NCBI GenBank assembly: GCA_963814605.1
Contig: CAWFDD010000002.1
Coordinates: 1,054,001 to 1,118,000, forward strand
Reading direction: 5' to 3'
Length of the DNA stretch: 64,000 nucleotides
Origin: Palsa-295 sp963814605
GTDB taxonomy: Bacteria > Acidobacteriota > Terriglobia > Acidiferrales > UBA7541
Positions 43,796 to 53,691 of this stretch are shown here, piece after piece. The notes under the pieces are model-generated. The model was given only the letters and a program-made list of their open reading frames with translations. It made no database searches and was not told where the DNA came from. Positions within the stretch are counted from its first letter, which is position 1. Every line of letters starts with the position of its first letter. Made by a program: the position numbers and the translations under genes.

Positions 43796-46000
43796 ATGAA
43801 AAAGTACCTGGCAAATCTGGCGGCGCTGAGCCTTCTGGCTCTCGGCCTCGCGCCAATTGGCGCGCTGGCCCAGGCGCCTCCGCCGCCGTCCGGCGCCGCG
43901 AGCCAGCCGAATGATCCCTACGCACCGGCTCAGACCGATCCCGCCGCTCAGCCCGGCGTCGCCCGCGTCAGCTACGTGAACGGCGATGTTTCTTCGCAGC
44001 GCGGCGACAATGCGCAGTGGGTCGCGCTGTCAGTGAATGCTCCCATCGCTCCCGGCGACCGCGTCGCCACCGGCGCGAATTCGCGCGCGGAACTGCAACT
44101 CGACGCCACCGACATTTTGAGATTGTCCGGCAACGCAACCGCCAACATCACCACACTTTCTCGCACCGGCATTCAGGTCCAGATCGGGCAGGGCCTCGTC
44201 ACCTATACGCAGTTGAACGGCAGCGAAGCGAATGTCGAAATAGATCTGCCAAATTCTTCGGTGCATCCGCAGACTCCGGGTGAATACCGCATTTCAGTGA
44301 ATTCCGATTCGGAAACCGTGGTCATCGTTCGCGAGGGCTCGGCCGAGATTTCCACGGCCCAGGGCAGCACCATCGTGGATCAGGGACAGATGATCACCGT
44401 GCAGGGCACGGACAGCCCGCAGTACAAAACCGAGACCGCCATCGCCAGCGATGAATGGGATTCCTGGAACGACAGCCGCAATCACCGGATTTCCAGCGCC
44501 CAAAGCTGGCGCAAGACGGACCCCTATTACACCGGCTCCGAAGATCTCGATAAGAATGGCACCTGGAGTGAAGTTCCGGACTACGGCCCGGTGTGGACTC
44601 CGTCTGGTGAGGGACCGGATTGGGCGCCGTACCGCGCCGGCCGCTGGGTCTATCAGCCCTACTACGGCTGGACCTGGGTTTCCTCCGAGCCGTGGGGCTG
44701 GGCTCCCTATCACTACGGACGCTGGTTTGTTTACGGCGGCAACTGGGTTTGGTGGCCCGGACCGGTGGTCGGCTATCCCGGCTACTATCCGATCTGGTCG
44801 CCCGCTTACGTCTCCTTCTTCGGGTTTGGCGGCGTCGGAGTTGGATTCGGAGTCGGGTTCGGATTTGGCTTCGGCCACTTCGGCTGGCTGCCCTGCGGAC
44901 CCGGCGACTGGTTCCATCCGTGGTACGGCGGGTTTGGCGGCCGGTTCAACACGGTCAACATCAACAACATCAACAATTTTCATAACGGCTTCGGGCCGCT
45001 CGGCGGCAATCGAGGGCGCCAATTCTCGAACGTCCGTGAGGCCATGTCCAACGATCGAGTGCGCGGCGGCGTGTCCTCGATGGCCGGCAACGAATTCGGA
45101 CGCGGCGCCGTGTCCGCTCACCAGGAACGCATGAGCGCGGATTCCTTCCGTCAGGCCAGCATGATGACCGGCAAGATGCCCGTCACTCCGTCGCGGGAAA
45201 GCTTCAGTCCGTCGGGCCGCGCCGCAAGCGCTTCGACCATCCGCAGCGCCAGCTCCAGCTCTCAGCATTTCTTCAGCGGCGGCTCGCGATCGAACACCCT
45301 CGCCGGTGTCCGCTCGTCGGGAAACACGAACAACGCAACTCGCGGAGAGTCCGGTTTCGGCGGCAATCACAACGCCGCGAATTCCACATCATCCGGGCAG
45401 TCGGGCCATTCGGGCTGGCAGCATTTCTCGACTCCACAATCCGGCGCTACGAACCATTCCGGGCAGGGCTTCGGCGCAAGCGATCGCGGAACGATAAACA
45501 ATTCCTCTCGCGGCGCGTATTCCTCGCCTTCGCAATCGCAAGGCAGCCGGCCCGGGAATGGAAATTCGTGGCAACATTTTACCCCGCCCACGTCGACGTC
45601 ACGAGGGGGCACCTCTAATTCATACAATTCATCTACTCGTCCTCCTCTTAATATGAGGCAGCCCATCGTGACGCCGCGAGGCGGTTCCAACACCTACGGT
45701 TCTCGCTCCTACGGCTCGAATCCCTACGGATCGTATAACTCTCGCACTCCATCCACCGACCCGCGCGGAGGTTACGCCTCGCCCCGCGGAGGTTACGCCT
45801 CACCCCGCGGCGGCTACCCCGCGCCAAACGGCAACGGCGGTTACTCGGCGCCGCGCGGCACCTATTCCGCGCCTCGCGGGACTTACAATGCCCCGCGCCC
45901 AAGCTACAGCGCGCCCCATAGCAATGGAAATTCCGGCACCAGCCATTCGGGTGGCGGCGGGCATTCCGGCGGCGGACATTCCGGCGGCGGACACCACTAA
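43796..46000 (+). CDS. Secreted FecR-domain protein with W/Y/G-rich region and long Ser/Gly-rich tail
   Basis: Starts at ATG 43796 with signal peptide MKKYLANLAALSLLALGLAPIGALAQ. Residues about 55-180 are a FecR-like domain (ARVSYVNGDVSSQRGDNAQW, SRAELQLDATDILRLSG, VVIVREGSAEIST). Residues about 260-330 hold WG/YYGW repeats (DUF6600-like: YYGWTWVSSEPWGWAPYHYG). From about 400 to the end the protein is low complexity, with Ser/Gly/Asn/Arg/Tyr-rich repeats (PRGGYASPRGGY) and a Gly/His-rich end. It probably lies in or outside the envelope. 734 residues. Confidence 0.82.
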   Translation: MKKYLANLAALSLLALGLAPIGALAQAPPPPSGAASQPNDPYAPAQTDPAAQPGVARVSYVNGDVSSQRGDNAQWVALSVNAPIAPGDRVATGANSRAELQLDATDILRLSGNATANITTLSRTGIQVQIGQGLVTYTQLNGSEANVEIDLPNSSVHPQTPGEYRISVNSDSETVVIVREGSAEISTAQGSTIVDQGQMITVQGTDSPQYKTETAIASDEWDSWNDSRNHRISSAQSWRKTDPYYTGSEDLDKNGTWSEVPDYGPVWTPSGEGPDWAPYRAGRWVYQPYYGWTWVSSEPWGWAPYHYGRWFVYGGNWVWWPGPVVGYPGYYPIWSPAYVSFFGFGGVGVGFGVGFGFGFGHFGWLPCGPGDWFHPWYGGFGGRFNTVNINNINNFHNGFGPLGGNRGRQFSNVREAMSNDRVRGGVSSMAGNEFGRGAVSAHQERMSADSFRQASMMTGKMPVTPSRESFSPSGRAASASTIRSASSSSQHFFSGGSRSNTLAGVRSSGNTNNATRGESGFGGNHNAANSTSSGQSGHSGWQHFSTPQSGATNHSGQGFGASDRGTINNSSRGAYSSPSQSQGSRPGNGNSWQHFTPPTSTSRGGTSNSYNSSTRPPLNMRQPIVTPRGGSNTYGSRSYGSNPYGSYNSRTPSTDPRGGYASPRGGYASPRGGYPAPNGNGGYSAPRGTYSAPRGTYNAPRPSYSAPHSNGNSGTSHSGGGGHSGGGHSGGGHH

Positions 46001-46272
46001 AAAGATTCTCGACCGCGCGATTCTGCGCACCACGGCTCCGGACATTCGGCCGCGTCGCGCATCGGCAACGAGTGTGAACGAAGAGCCCGGCGGATTTGAA
46101 AAGTTCGTACGCAGCGAAACAAATGCACTCGCAAAGTGTTACATCAGCAGGAGCGGAGAAACGACATGTCAAACCTGAGAGTAGTCGCGTGGCTGGCTTG
46201 GCTGAGGATATGCGCCTGGCTGACACGGAACATCTTGGCCTCCGAGCAACAGAGCACCAAGGGGGCAATCTC

Positions 46273-46368
46273 ATGAGGAAACTCGGCTCGCTCGTCGCGC
46301 TCGCGCTCTTCGTTGGCGCACTCATCGCTGCCCTACCGAACCCAAACAAGGACGGCGACAACTTCTAA
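46273..46368 (+). CDS. Very small hydrophobic peptide, 31 residues
   Basis: ATG with GGGGG eight bases upstream; the peptide MRKLGSLVALALFVGALIAA continues LPNPNKDGDNF. One predicted membrane helix and a polar tail. A terminator follows 30 bases after the stop, as for a genuine small transcript. No homologue recognised. Confidence 0.4.
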   Translation: MRKLGSLVALALFVGALIAALPNPNKDGDNF

Positions 46369-46397
46369 GGTAGCGTAATTGTCGAAGTGATTCGCGG

Positions 46398-46430
46398 CGG
46401 CTCCGGGCAATCGGGCTGCCGTTTTTTTTT
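46398..46430 (+). terminator. Intrinsic terminator after the FecR gene and small peptide
   Basis: CGGC..CCG..CGG..GCCG forms an imperfect GC-rich hairpin followed by nine T (46422-46430). It closes the plus-strand transcript that converges with the VWA gene. Confidence 0.6.
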
Positions 46431-46460
46431 GCGGCGCGTCCGAATCTGCGTACTTCCGGG

Positions 46461-48785
46461 CTATTGAGGCGACGGCGGAGGCGCGTTCGGCGCAGCAGAA
46501 GGAACGGCTGCGGGATTCGGCGCTTGAGGAGCTTGATCGAGCGCCAGGTAGGCGCGGCCGAACGCGGATTGCTGCGTCCCGGCGGCGATCGCAATGGCCT
46601 GCACGGTATAGTGCCCGCTCGGCAATTTCGCCAGCGGCAGGCTGATCCGATAGGACGCGGTGCGGGTCTTCGGATCAACTGCCGTGGGCGCGAGCAACGG
46701 AGTGGCGTTCACCTGCACGCCGCCGCGGAAGAACACCAGCCCGGCGCGGAGCGTCGCGGGATCGAGGGCTTCGGACTTGTCTCCCTTTTCCGGATAATAC
46801 GCCTGAAAGAAAACATAGAGCGTCTGCTGCTGCGTGAAGTAGCGGGTGACGCTGGGAACGATTTTTTCGCCTTCCATTTCCAGCGGAGACGCGGCGATCT
46901 GCGCCCGCGTTCCCTGCCCTCGCGTCTGAACCTCGGACGATTTTGCCACCGGCACCAGCTGGCTTGAAAGCAGGACGGAGCTCAGGCTCATGCGCGAGGC
47001 CGAGCGCTGCGGCACGTTGAGCGCCTGCTCGAAAGTGCCGATTTTTCCGGACTCGTTTTCGCGCGCCAGGAATTTCAGGCGATACGTGCCGGGCGCCAGC
47101 ACCACGCCGCCCTGATACACCAGATTGCTGCGACTCACCTGCTGGAACCGTTCGTCGTCGAGATGCACGGTAATCGTATCGCGCAGCTGCGCCACGCTCT
47201 TGCCGGAGGGTTCGGCCAGCACTTCCGCCGCGAAATCGAACGCAGCCTCGTGGCGGTCGTGCTTTTTCGCCCAGTCGAGCGCGCTGGAGGAAAGCTTCGC
47301 GGAGATGGGAACGTACACCTGCTCATCGCTCAGGCGGAACATGGAAGTTTCCACGGCCACGGGGAGATCCACTTCGGGACTTTCCGAGCGCATGGCGTCC
47401 GCCAATTGCTTGTCGCGGTCTTCCTTCTCCAGATGCTGAAAATCGCGCGGTGCGTAGTAGCCGGTGCGGTAGCGGACGTGCGCTCCGGGGGCGTTCACTT
47501 TCACCCGGATGGCATGCCAGCTGCCGTCGCGCTTGACGCTGGCCGGGAGATCGTAGCCGACCAGGTAGTAGCCGCCGTTGTCCTCCTGAATCTTCGGGAA
47601 AGCATCGCTCAAATCCCCGAGATCGAAGAAGGCTTTACCGCCGGTATCAACCGACATGGTCGCCAGAGTGTCGCGGGAATCCTCCCGCTGATCGGTCTGG
47701 TGATACACGGACGCGCCGCTGAACATCGAAGTGCCGGTCGCGGCGTTGACGGTGACGTCGCCGCCGGGCGGAGTGGCGAACATGCCGCGCGCGTCAATCG
47801 AATAGATGGAAACGTCGGCGCGATTGGCGGCATCGGTAACCGCGCGCAATTCGGCCCGATTTTCCTCGCCGGTCTGGGTGATCCCGCCGGTGAATTCGAC
47901 CAGCGCCTTCCGTCCGGGAATTCCGGCGAGCACGTTGGCGAGCCCTTCCACGGCCGCGAGTTTTTGATCGGTGTTGAACACGTTGAACTCGGTCTCGTCC
48001 GGCGTATAGGCCGCTCCCGTGTATTCCTGCACGTCGTACTCGCCGTTTTGCGCCGCGGCGTAGAGCGGATTGGAGATCTGCGAAGCGGCGCCGGGAACGA
48101 TCTGCGCAATCGCCTTCTCGAGCGTGGTGCGGTCGTTCGTGAAATTCGCGAGCACCGCGAGGCGCGTGCTGAACGCGACTACCGAGACCAGATCGGCGGG
48201 ACTCATCTGCTGCTTCAGGAATTTCTGCGCTGCGGCGTGCGCCCGCAGGATGTCGTCCGTTTCCATGGAGGTCATGTCGAAAAACAGGACGATCATGCGC
48301 CGGTCTTGGACCGTCTCCGTGATGGCCTCGGCAGCGCCCGGCCCGTCATTGTCCACCGGCACGACGATCGGCTTGGCGTTGACTTCCGCAGCCGTGTCCA
48401 CTTTCTCGATGTCGGAGTACGAAAAACTGGAAATTTTCTGGAGCTTGCCGTCGTCGGAGATCTCGAACTGATCCGCGCGCAATCCTTTCATCGGCTTTCC
48501 GGAACCGTCGGTGACTTCCACGTCAATGCGAACGACGTTCGATTGGGTGCGCAGAACGAAGGGCGGTCTCGCAGCGGCGGCTTGTTGCTGCGCCGGAGCG
48601 GGCGCAGCTTGTTGGGGCGCAGGCGCGGTTGAGGCCGGCTGCTGAGCCGAGACGGGGGCTAGAGTGAGGCCCGTAGCAACCGCAATGGCGAGCGCGCGCC
48701 GGGCCCAGCAGCACATCCGGAGCGAACTTCCCCGGGACGCCATCCACTGCATCGAATTTTGTGACCACTTTTCCATCGTAACCAT
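46461..48785 (-). CDS. VWA-domain secreted protein (acidobacterial VWFA type)
   Basis: From ATG 48785, with GAGGG at a good distance, 774 residues. A signal peptide (RRALAIAVATGLTLAPVSAQQ) is followed by a Pro/Ala/Gln-rich linker, FVLRTQSNVVRIDVEVTDGSG and a VWA domain (RRMIVLFFDMTSME..., GRKALVEFTGGI). These features match the VWFA-related family first defined in acidobacteria (TIGR03436). The MIDAS motif is atypical (DxTxM). The C-terminal part is beta-rich and ends Pro-rich. An in-frame longer reading to 48968 overlaps the receptor gene. Confidence 0.88.
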   Translation of the reverse strand: MVTMEKWSQNSMQWMASRGSSLRMCCWARRALAIAVATGLTLAPVSAQQPASTAPAPQQAAPAPAQQQAAAARPPFVLRTQSNVVRIDVEVTDGSGKPMKGLRADQFEISDDGKLQKISSFSYSDIEKVDTAAEVNAKPIVVPVDNDGPGAAEAITETVQDRRMIVLFFDMTSMETDDILRAHAAAQKFLKQQMSPADLVSVVAFSTRLAVLANFTNDRTTLEKAIAQIVPGAASQISNPLYAAAQNGEYDVQEYTGAAYTPDETEFNVFNTDQKLAAVEGLANVLAGIPGRKALVEFTGGITQTGEENRAELRAVTDAANRADVSIYSIDARGMFATPPGGDVTVNAATGTSMFSGASVYHQTDQREDSRDTLATMSVDTGGKAFFDLGDLSDAFPKIQEDNGGYYLVGYDLPASVKRDGSWHAIRVKVNAPGAHVRYRTGYYAPRDFQHLEKEDRDKQLADAMRSESPEVDLPVAVETSMFRLSDEQVYVPISAKLSSSALDWAKKHDRHEAAFDFAAEVLAEPSGKSVAQLRDTITVHLDDERFQQVSRSNLVYQGGVVLAPGTYRLKFLARENESGKIGTFEQALNVPQRSASRMSLSSVLLSSQLVPVAKSSEVQTRGQGTRAQIAASPLEMEGEKIVPSVTRYFTQQQTLYVFFQAYYPEKGDKSEALDPATLRAGLVFFRGGVQVNATPLLAPTAVDPKTRTASYRISLPLAKLPSGHYTVQAIAIAAGTQQSAFGRAYLALDQAPQAPNPAAVPSAAPNAPPPSPQ

Positions 48786-48846
48786 GTTAGCCCTCACCGG
48801 GCCCCGCGCAAGCACCTTGTTGACTGTCAAGAATTCTCCGCCTTCC

Positions 48847-50379
48847 TCAAAAATTAAACCGGGCCTGCGCGGCCATCGTACGCATGCCGGCGGCGCCCGA
48901 TACGCGGCCGAAAAGTGAGAATCCCGATCCGGCTCCGCTTCCTTCACCGCACACAATTCCGGCGGCATTGCCCGGCCCGGTCGCCCCGGTATTGAAACAC
49001 GGCAGAACCGTGCCGATTCCGTTGTAGTTCACATGGTTGGTCAGGTTCTGAATCTGCCAGCTCAGCGTGAGATTGTGGCGGCGTTCCGGGCCGTAGCGGA
49101 ATGTCTTCGCCAGAGACAGATTCCAATTGAAGCTGCACGGCCCTTCGACGGCTCCGCGCGGCTCATCGCCATACGCCAGATTCCCATCGGCATCGGTCGG
49201 CAGGCTGAACGCGCTGGCCTTGAAAAACGCGGACGTGGAGCCGCCGCAAATTCCCAGGTTCGGGTCGCCGGTGATATTGGGGCGCAGCGAGAAATTCGCG
49301 CCCGTGCCATTGTCGGAGGCAACTCCACCTAGCAGAACCGTAAACGGCGTGCCGGTCTGCCAGGTGAAAATATTCTGCAGCCGCCAATCGCCGAAGGCGT
49401 GCTCCTGCCAGCCGTGATTGGCCCAGCGAGCCCGTTGCCCAAAGGGCAGCTCCCAGGTGGAAACCGCGCGAAACTGGTTGCGGATGTCGAATGTGGACAG
49501 CCCGTACTCGGCGTGGAGATTGCCGTCCTGCTGCTCCACGGTGGCCGATCCGCCGCCGATGGAACTGGAGTCATCGAGCGATTTCCCGTAGGTGTAAATT
49601 CCCTGCAGCAGGAATCCGTGCGTGAAGCGGTGAACCACACGCACCTGCAGCGCGTTGTAGATGGAATTCGCGCCGGACTCATCGAACGTGAATCCGGTGG
49701 CATTCGGATCAATGCGGTTTGCCTGAATATCTACCGACGGCGTTCCCAGCGGGGCGCGGTTGGGCGCGCGCAGGATATCGAGATCGGTGCCCTTCGTCCC
49801 GGTGTAGGTCAGATCCAGAATCCAGCTGGGCGAGAGCGTGGTTTCCGTGCCGAGGTTCCAGATTTGGGCGTAGCCATTCTTGTAGTTCGGGTCCACCGAC
49901 TCGGTATTCGAGATGAAAGTGGTGACCGGCTGCGCCGGAAATCCGTTCTGGAAAGTCAGCGGCGCGGTCGAAGTGGTGGTCAAGGTTTGCACTGTGGACA
50001 CCGGCGATTGATAGGCCAATTCACGGGCGAGAGTGTTGTAGATCGATTCATTGTAGAAAATCGAGTAGCCGCCGCGGATCACGGTTTTGGGCTTGATGAT
50101 CTTCTTCAGAAACTGCGGCTGCCAGGCAAAGCCGATGCGCGGCTCGAGATTTCCGTAGTTGCCGTGAACCAACGCGCGTGGCAGGCCCGGCGCCGATAGA
50201 TCCGGCTGGCCGTGCGCCACGCGCATCACGTCGGCGAGATCGGAAATATCCAGGTTCACCAGGTTGTTGTTGATTTCCACCGGCGGAGTGGCCGCTTCGT
50301 AGCGCAGCCCGTATTGAAACGTGAAAGTCTTGCTGACTCGAAAGTCGTCCTGCGCGTAGGCGGCCACGCCCCAGCTCCG
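48847..50379 (-). CDS. TonB-dependent receptor, downstream part after frameshift
   Basis: Continues the receptor in a different frame, from SWGVAAYAQDDFRVSKTFTF onward, and ends with a typical outer-membrane C-terminal Phe (AAQARFNF). It contains barrel strands such as RVVHRFTHGFLLQGIYTYGKSLDDSS and FRAVSTWELPFG. The break near 50380 is one extra base: YSRSWGVAAYAQDDF is restored when one G is removed. Confidence 0.82.
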   Translation of the reverse strand, partial: RSWGVAAYAQDDFRVSKTFTFQYGLRYEAATPPVEINNNLVNLDISDLADVMRVAHGQPDLSAPGLPRALVHGNYGNLEPRIGFAWQPQFLKKIIKPKTVIRGGYSIFYNESIYNTLARELAYQSPVSTVQTLTTTSTAPLTFQNGFPAQPVTTFISNTESVDPNYKNGYAQIWNLGTETTLSPSWILDLTYTGTKGTDLDILRAPNRAPLGTPSVDIQANRIDPNATGFTFDESGANSIYNALQVRVVHRFTHGFLLQGIYTYGKSLDDSSSIGGGSATVEQQDGNLHAEYGLSTFDIRNQFRAVSTWELPFGQRARWANHGWQEHAFGDWRLQNIFTWQTGTPFTVLLGGVASDNGTGANFSLRPNITGDPNLGICGGSTSAFFKASAFSLPTDADGNLAYGDEPRGAVEGPCSFNWNLSLAKTFRYGPERRHNLTLSWQIQNLTNHVNYNGIGTVLPCFNTGATGPGNAAGIVCGEGSGAGSGFSLFGRVSGAAGMRTMAAQARFNF

Positions 50380-52507
50380 CAGAGTACAGGTTCGGATTGC
50401 CGAACTGCACGGTGGTATTGAATGGCAAGCCCAGCAGGAAATCGGCGAAATCGTTTCCGGTCGCCAGTCCGGTGAAAACGAAGCCCCCGCGCGGATTGGG
50501 GTTGGAATCGGTATTCAGCTGGATGCGGCGGATCTCGCCGCCGAAAGTCATGGTGTGCTTGGCGTGCGTCCAGGTGACGCTGTCGGAAAGACGCAGGGTT
50601 TGATTGCGCACCAGCGAAGGAATCGGGTCGTTGATTCCCGAAAAATTGGTGAAGCTGATCAGCGGGATGCCGAAATCAATCGGCGAGACGGACACGCCGG
50701 TGATTCCCAGATTGGCGGCGATGTCCGTGCCGAATGAATTGTCGCTGAGCAGCTGGGTGCGGCTGCGGCTCCAATTCAGCGCCAGGTTTTCCACCACTCG
50801 CGGCGACCAATTGTGGGAAAGCCCCAGGCTGACGCTCTGATTTCGTATGGATTGTTGGCCGCCGATGCCCGTGAAATTGCTGAGCGTGTTGGAGCGCTGC
50901 GAATTGAAGTTGTAGCCGCCATTCACGTTGAATTTCGAATTGATGGTGTGCAGCACATGCGTGCTCAACAGATCGGTATTCAAGGGCGTGGTTGCCTGCA
51001 GGAGATAGTTCTGTCCGGTCACGCTGGGCAGGTTCGGCGTGGGGATGAACCCCAGCAAGCCCTGCACCGCCGGGTTGTTCGCGAACATGCTCGCGGGAAT
51101 CTGCTGGCCGCCCGGGCAATTCACGGGATCGGTGTTGGACGGAAATGGAGTCGTCGAGAAAGGCTCGAAAATGGTGGTGCCGGTAAAGCAACCGCCGCGC
51201 TGCGCCAGCGTGGGAACAGTCGAGAACGTATTGACTCCGTTCTTGGCGGTTTGGTGCTGATAGTTGGCGAAGAAATACGTCTTGTCGCTTCCGTTGTAGA
51301 TGTGCGGAATCCTCAGCGGGCCGCCCACGGAGCCGCCGACGGTCTCGGCATAGGTGCCGATCTTCGGTGAATTCGCGCCCGTAATCGAGAAGGGTTTCGC
51401 GTCAAAAGCGGAATTCGTATAGCGATCGAAAAGCGTGAATCTCACGCGATTTACGCTCTGCCGAAGCAATCTCCCTCCCGCCGCCCCGCCCGGACCTCCT
51501 CGGCCGCCGCCAAATCCGCCCCCGAAGAGGCCGCCCTGCTGACCAAAGCCTCCTCCGCCTCCACCTCCGAAGCCGCCCGGGCCGCCACCGGGTCCGCCGC
51601 CTTGGCCGCCGGGACCACCCGGACCCTGTCCGCCGGGGCCGAATCCGCCCGACCCGCCAAATCCGCCCGGTCCGCCGCCGAAGCCGCTGGCGGAAAGACC
51701 CTGTCCGACGGTTCCTTGAAGCAAGAACGAATCCGAGGAGGCGCCGGACGCCGACGACATCGCAAGATTCGCTTCCGATGGGCCGCCCGCCGGTCCCGAG
51801 GCGCTTTCTCCCTGGGCGTTCGCCGCTTCTCCGGTCAAATCAGTCTGCTGGAATCCGCCCGTTGCCATGCCCGCGTTTACGGCATTTAGCAAGCCGGGGG
51901 GAAGTTGCTGGCCGCGTCCGCCGTTTCTGCCGCGACCGCCGGGTCCGCCCGTGCCCGAACCGTTCGGCTGATTCGCGGCGCTCGAGGTGCCGTTGCCGGA
52001 GCCCTGACCTGAGGCTTGCCCGGGACGGCGGCCCGCGGATCTCTCGGGCGCTGCCGGCGCGGAAAGCTCGGCAAGCGTCGCGACGCGCAGCACAAACTGA
52101 AGCGGAGGCGGAGCCGGACCGCCGCCGAGCTGGATGTCGAGCGTTGCGCCTACGAAACCAAGCTGGGTTGCGTCAACGGTGTAGTGACCCGCTGGAAGAG
52201 CTGAGAATTCAAATTTTCCGTTTTCGTCCGTCCAACTTACAAAGGCCTTCTTCGTTTCGGTGTTGACGAGACGCAGCGTGGCGCCCGGAACGGGGGATCC
52301 ATCGGCGGTGTGCACGACTCCGGACGCGACGGCGACCAGCTCGGCCGTCGCGTCGCTCGCGGCAGGCGCGGGAGCCGGCGAGGATGTCTGGGCCGGCGGC
52401 TGCTGCGCGAAGAGGAATGAAGGAATGACCAGAAGAAACGCGAGCCGCTTCGCAGTCTTCACAGCGACAATTTTTGAGAAGCTCGCGTAGCGCAACACCG
52501 TTCTCAC
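50048..52507 (-). CDS. Oar-like TonB-dependent receptor, upstream part (frameshifted)
   Basis: Upstream part: GTG 52507 (or an internal GTG at 52462) begins a signal peptide (KTAKRLAFLLVIPSFLFAQQ). A carboxypeptidase-regulatory-like domain follows (ASGVVHTADGSPVPGATLRLVNTETKKAF), then a long Gly/Pro-rich stretch (about residues 250-350), a plug-like region (SVNRVRFTLFDRYTN, PLRIPHIYNG) and the start of the barrel. The correct frame is lost after NPNLYS (about 50380). The intact protein would be about 1220 residues. Oar-type receptors take up unknown substrates across the outer membrane. Confidence 0.85.
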   Translation of the reverse strand: MRTVLRYASFSKIVAVKTAKRLAFLLVIPSFLFAQQPPAQTSSPAPAPAASDATAELVAVASGVVHTADGSPVPGATLRLVNTETKKAFVSWTDENGKFEFSALPAGHYTVDATQLGFVGATLDIQLGGGPAPPPLQFVLRVATLAELSAPAAPERSAGRRPGQASGQGSGNGTSSAANQPNGSGTGGPGGRGRNGGRGQQLPPGLLNAVNAGMATGGFQQTDLTGEAANAQGESASGPAGGPSEANLAMSSASGASSDSFLLQGTVGQGLSASGFGGGPGGFGGSGGFGPGGQGPGGPGGQGGGPGGGPGGFGGGGGGGFGQQGGLFGGGFGGGRGGPGGAAGGRLLRQSVNRVRFTLFDRYTNSAFDAKPFSITGANSPKIGTYAETVGGSVGGPLRIPHIYNGSDKTYFFANYQHQTAKNGVNTFSTVPTLAQRGGCFTGTTIFEPFSTTPFPSNTDPVNCPGGQQIPASMFANNPAVQGLLGFIPTPNLPSVTGQNYLLQATTPLNTDLLSTHVLHTINSKFNVNGGYNFNSQRSNTLSNFTGIGGQQSIRNQSVSLGLSHNWSPRVVENLALNWSRSRTQLLSDNSFGTDIAANLGITGVSVSPIDFGIPLISFTNFSGINDPIPSLVRNQTLRLSDSVTWTHAKHTMTFGGEIRRIQLNTDSNPNPRGGFVFTGLATGNDFADFLLGLPFNTTVQFGNPNLYSAELGRGRLRAGRLSSQQDFHVSIRAALRSGHSAGGNQQQPGEPGYFRSRRRDARGARPAGSIGAGPATRVGSRQLRKSRAAHRLCLAAAVSEEDHQAQNRDPRRLLDFLQ

Positions 52508-52568
52508 AGGTTAAGGAATTCGCGCAAAACTGCAATCAAAGTTTTGGACGGTGTCGCGCAAGCACAAG

Positions 52569-53384
52569 TTACCCGCCCGACGGAGCGGGATCGTAAACGA
52601 GACGGTACGTAACCGGCCCTTTGAAACGCGGATTAATCACTTTCGTGGTCACGAAAAGCTGCTTGCCGTCGGGAGACAGTTCGTAGGTGCGCGTGGTGCT
52701 GCTGCCCTCGCGCCTCCCCTGGGTGACGGCGACAAGCTGCGTGCCTTGCCACTGCGCGGCCGGAGGCGCGCTAGCTGCGTCGCTATCGCCATTCGAATCG
52801 CCCGATCCGTTTGCAGCGGACGCGCCAGAAGAACCGCTCGATGAATTCGCGCGCGACGAATCGTCAGTCGAATAGAGCGCGAGCACGCGACCGGAATCGC
52901 CCGTCACTTTCGCGGACGAAGCCGTTTGCTCGATGGTGATTCGCGAGAAATCGTTCATGCCGCCCGCGCCATACTGCCCACCGCGCCTGCCGCCTCCGCC
53001 GCCCTGGCCTCCGCCTTGTCCGCCGGGCCCGCCCCAGCCGCCGCCTCCGCCAACCCCGCCGACGCCACCGCCGACGCGGACGCGGCTGCCGCTGGCGTTA
53101 CCGGCCTGCTGCATCACTTCGCGCGGATCGTCGCTTTTGTCTTTGTTCAGCGCCCAGGCGCCGGAAAGGTTGGGCTTGCCGCCGATTTGAGCGGGCAGAG
53201 ACGCTCTCGGCGATGGAGGAGGCTGGTCGGAAGGAGTGGCGGCCGGGAGCGGGCCGGCGGACTGAGCGCCGGCGCGACTCGCGGGCAACAGCAGCGCTGC
53301 GATCGCGAAGACGGCGAGAATCAGCCACCACAAGAATACTTCCGCGAGATTTCCGTTTTTTCGATTGATGACTATGCTTTCCAT
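52569..53384 (-). CDS. Secreted Gly-rich protein with one LSGxWxLNxxKSD motif
   Basis: ATG 53384 with AGGAGGG at a good distance; 271 residues. One N-terminal membrane or signal segment (FLWWLILAVFAIAALLL), then PNLSGAWALNKDKSDDPREVM, a Gly-rich block (GGGVGGVGGGGGWGGPGGQG), a Ser-rich spacer and a beta-rich end (RTYELSPDGKQLFVTTKV). It shares the KSD motif with the triplicated protein at 26845 and Gly-rich sequence with the neighbouring receptor. Function unknown. Confidence 0.72.
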   Translation of the reverse strand: MESIVINRKNGNLAEVFLWWLILAVFAIAALLLPASRAGAQSAGPLPAATPSDQPPPSPRASLPAQIGGKPNLSGAWALNKDKSDDPREVMQQAGNASGSRVRVGGGVGGVGGGGGWGGPGGQGGGQGGGGGRRGGQYGAGGMNDFSRITIEQTASSAKVTGDSGRVLALYSTDDSSRANSSSGSSGASAANGSGDSNGDSDAASAPPAAQWQGTQLVAVTQGRREGSSTTRTYELSPDGKQLFVTTKVINPRFKGPVTYRLVYDPAPSGG

Positions 53385-53691
53385 AATGACCCTCCTGCGA
53401 AGCGGGCCGGGAGGCTCGATTGCGAGCACGTTCGCGTACAAAGGTGATTCCTATCACGGCACGCGATAGTTCCAAATCCTGACGGAAGGCTTTCACGCCT
53501 GCCGCTTCCTCTTGTATGATGCGACTCAGCATGCTTCCGTCCACTCGACGACCGTGCAAGCCGCGTCCGCATCACCCGCGGGCCTAAAAAGCCCCGGCGC
53601 GCCCAGGCGGGCGCGAGCAGCAGGCCACTCAATGCGGAAATCTTCCCGACGAAGTATCCCGAGTCAAAAGCGCGAAAGGGGAATCAACAAA

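Noticed and set aside
47163..48632. 489-residue ORF antisense to the VWA gene
   Set aside because: No signal, domain or ribosome-binding site; composition fits an antisense shadow of a GC-rich gene.
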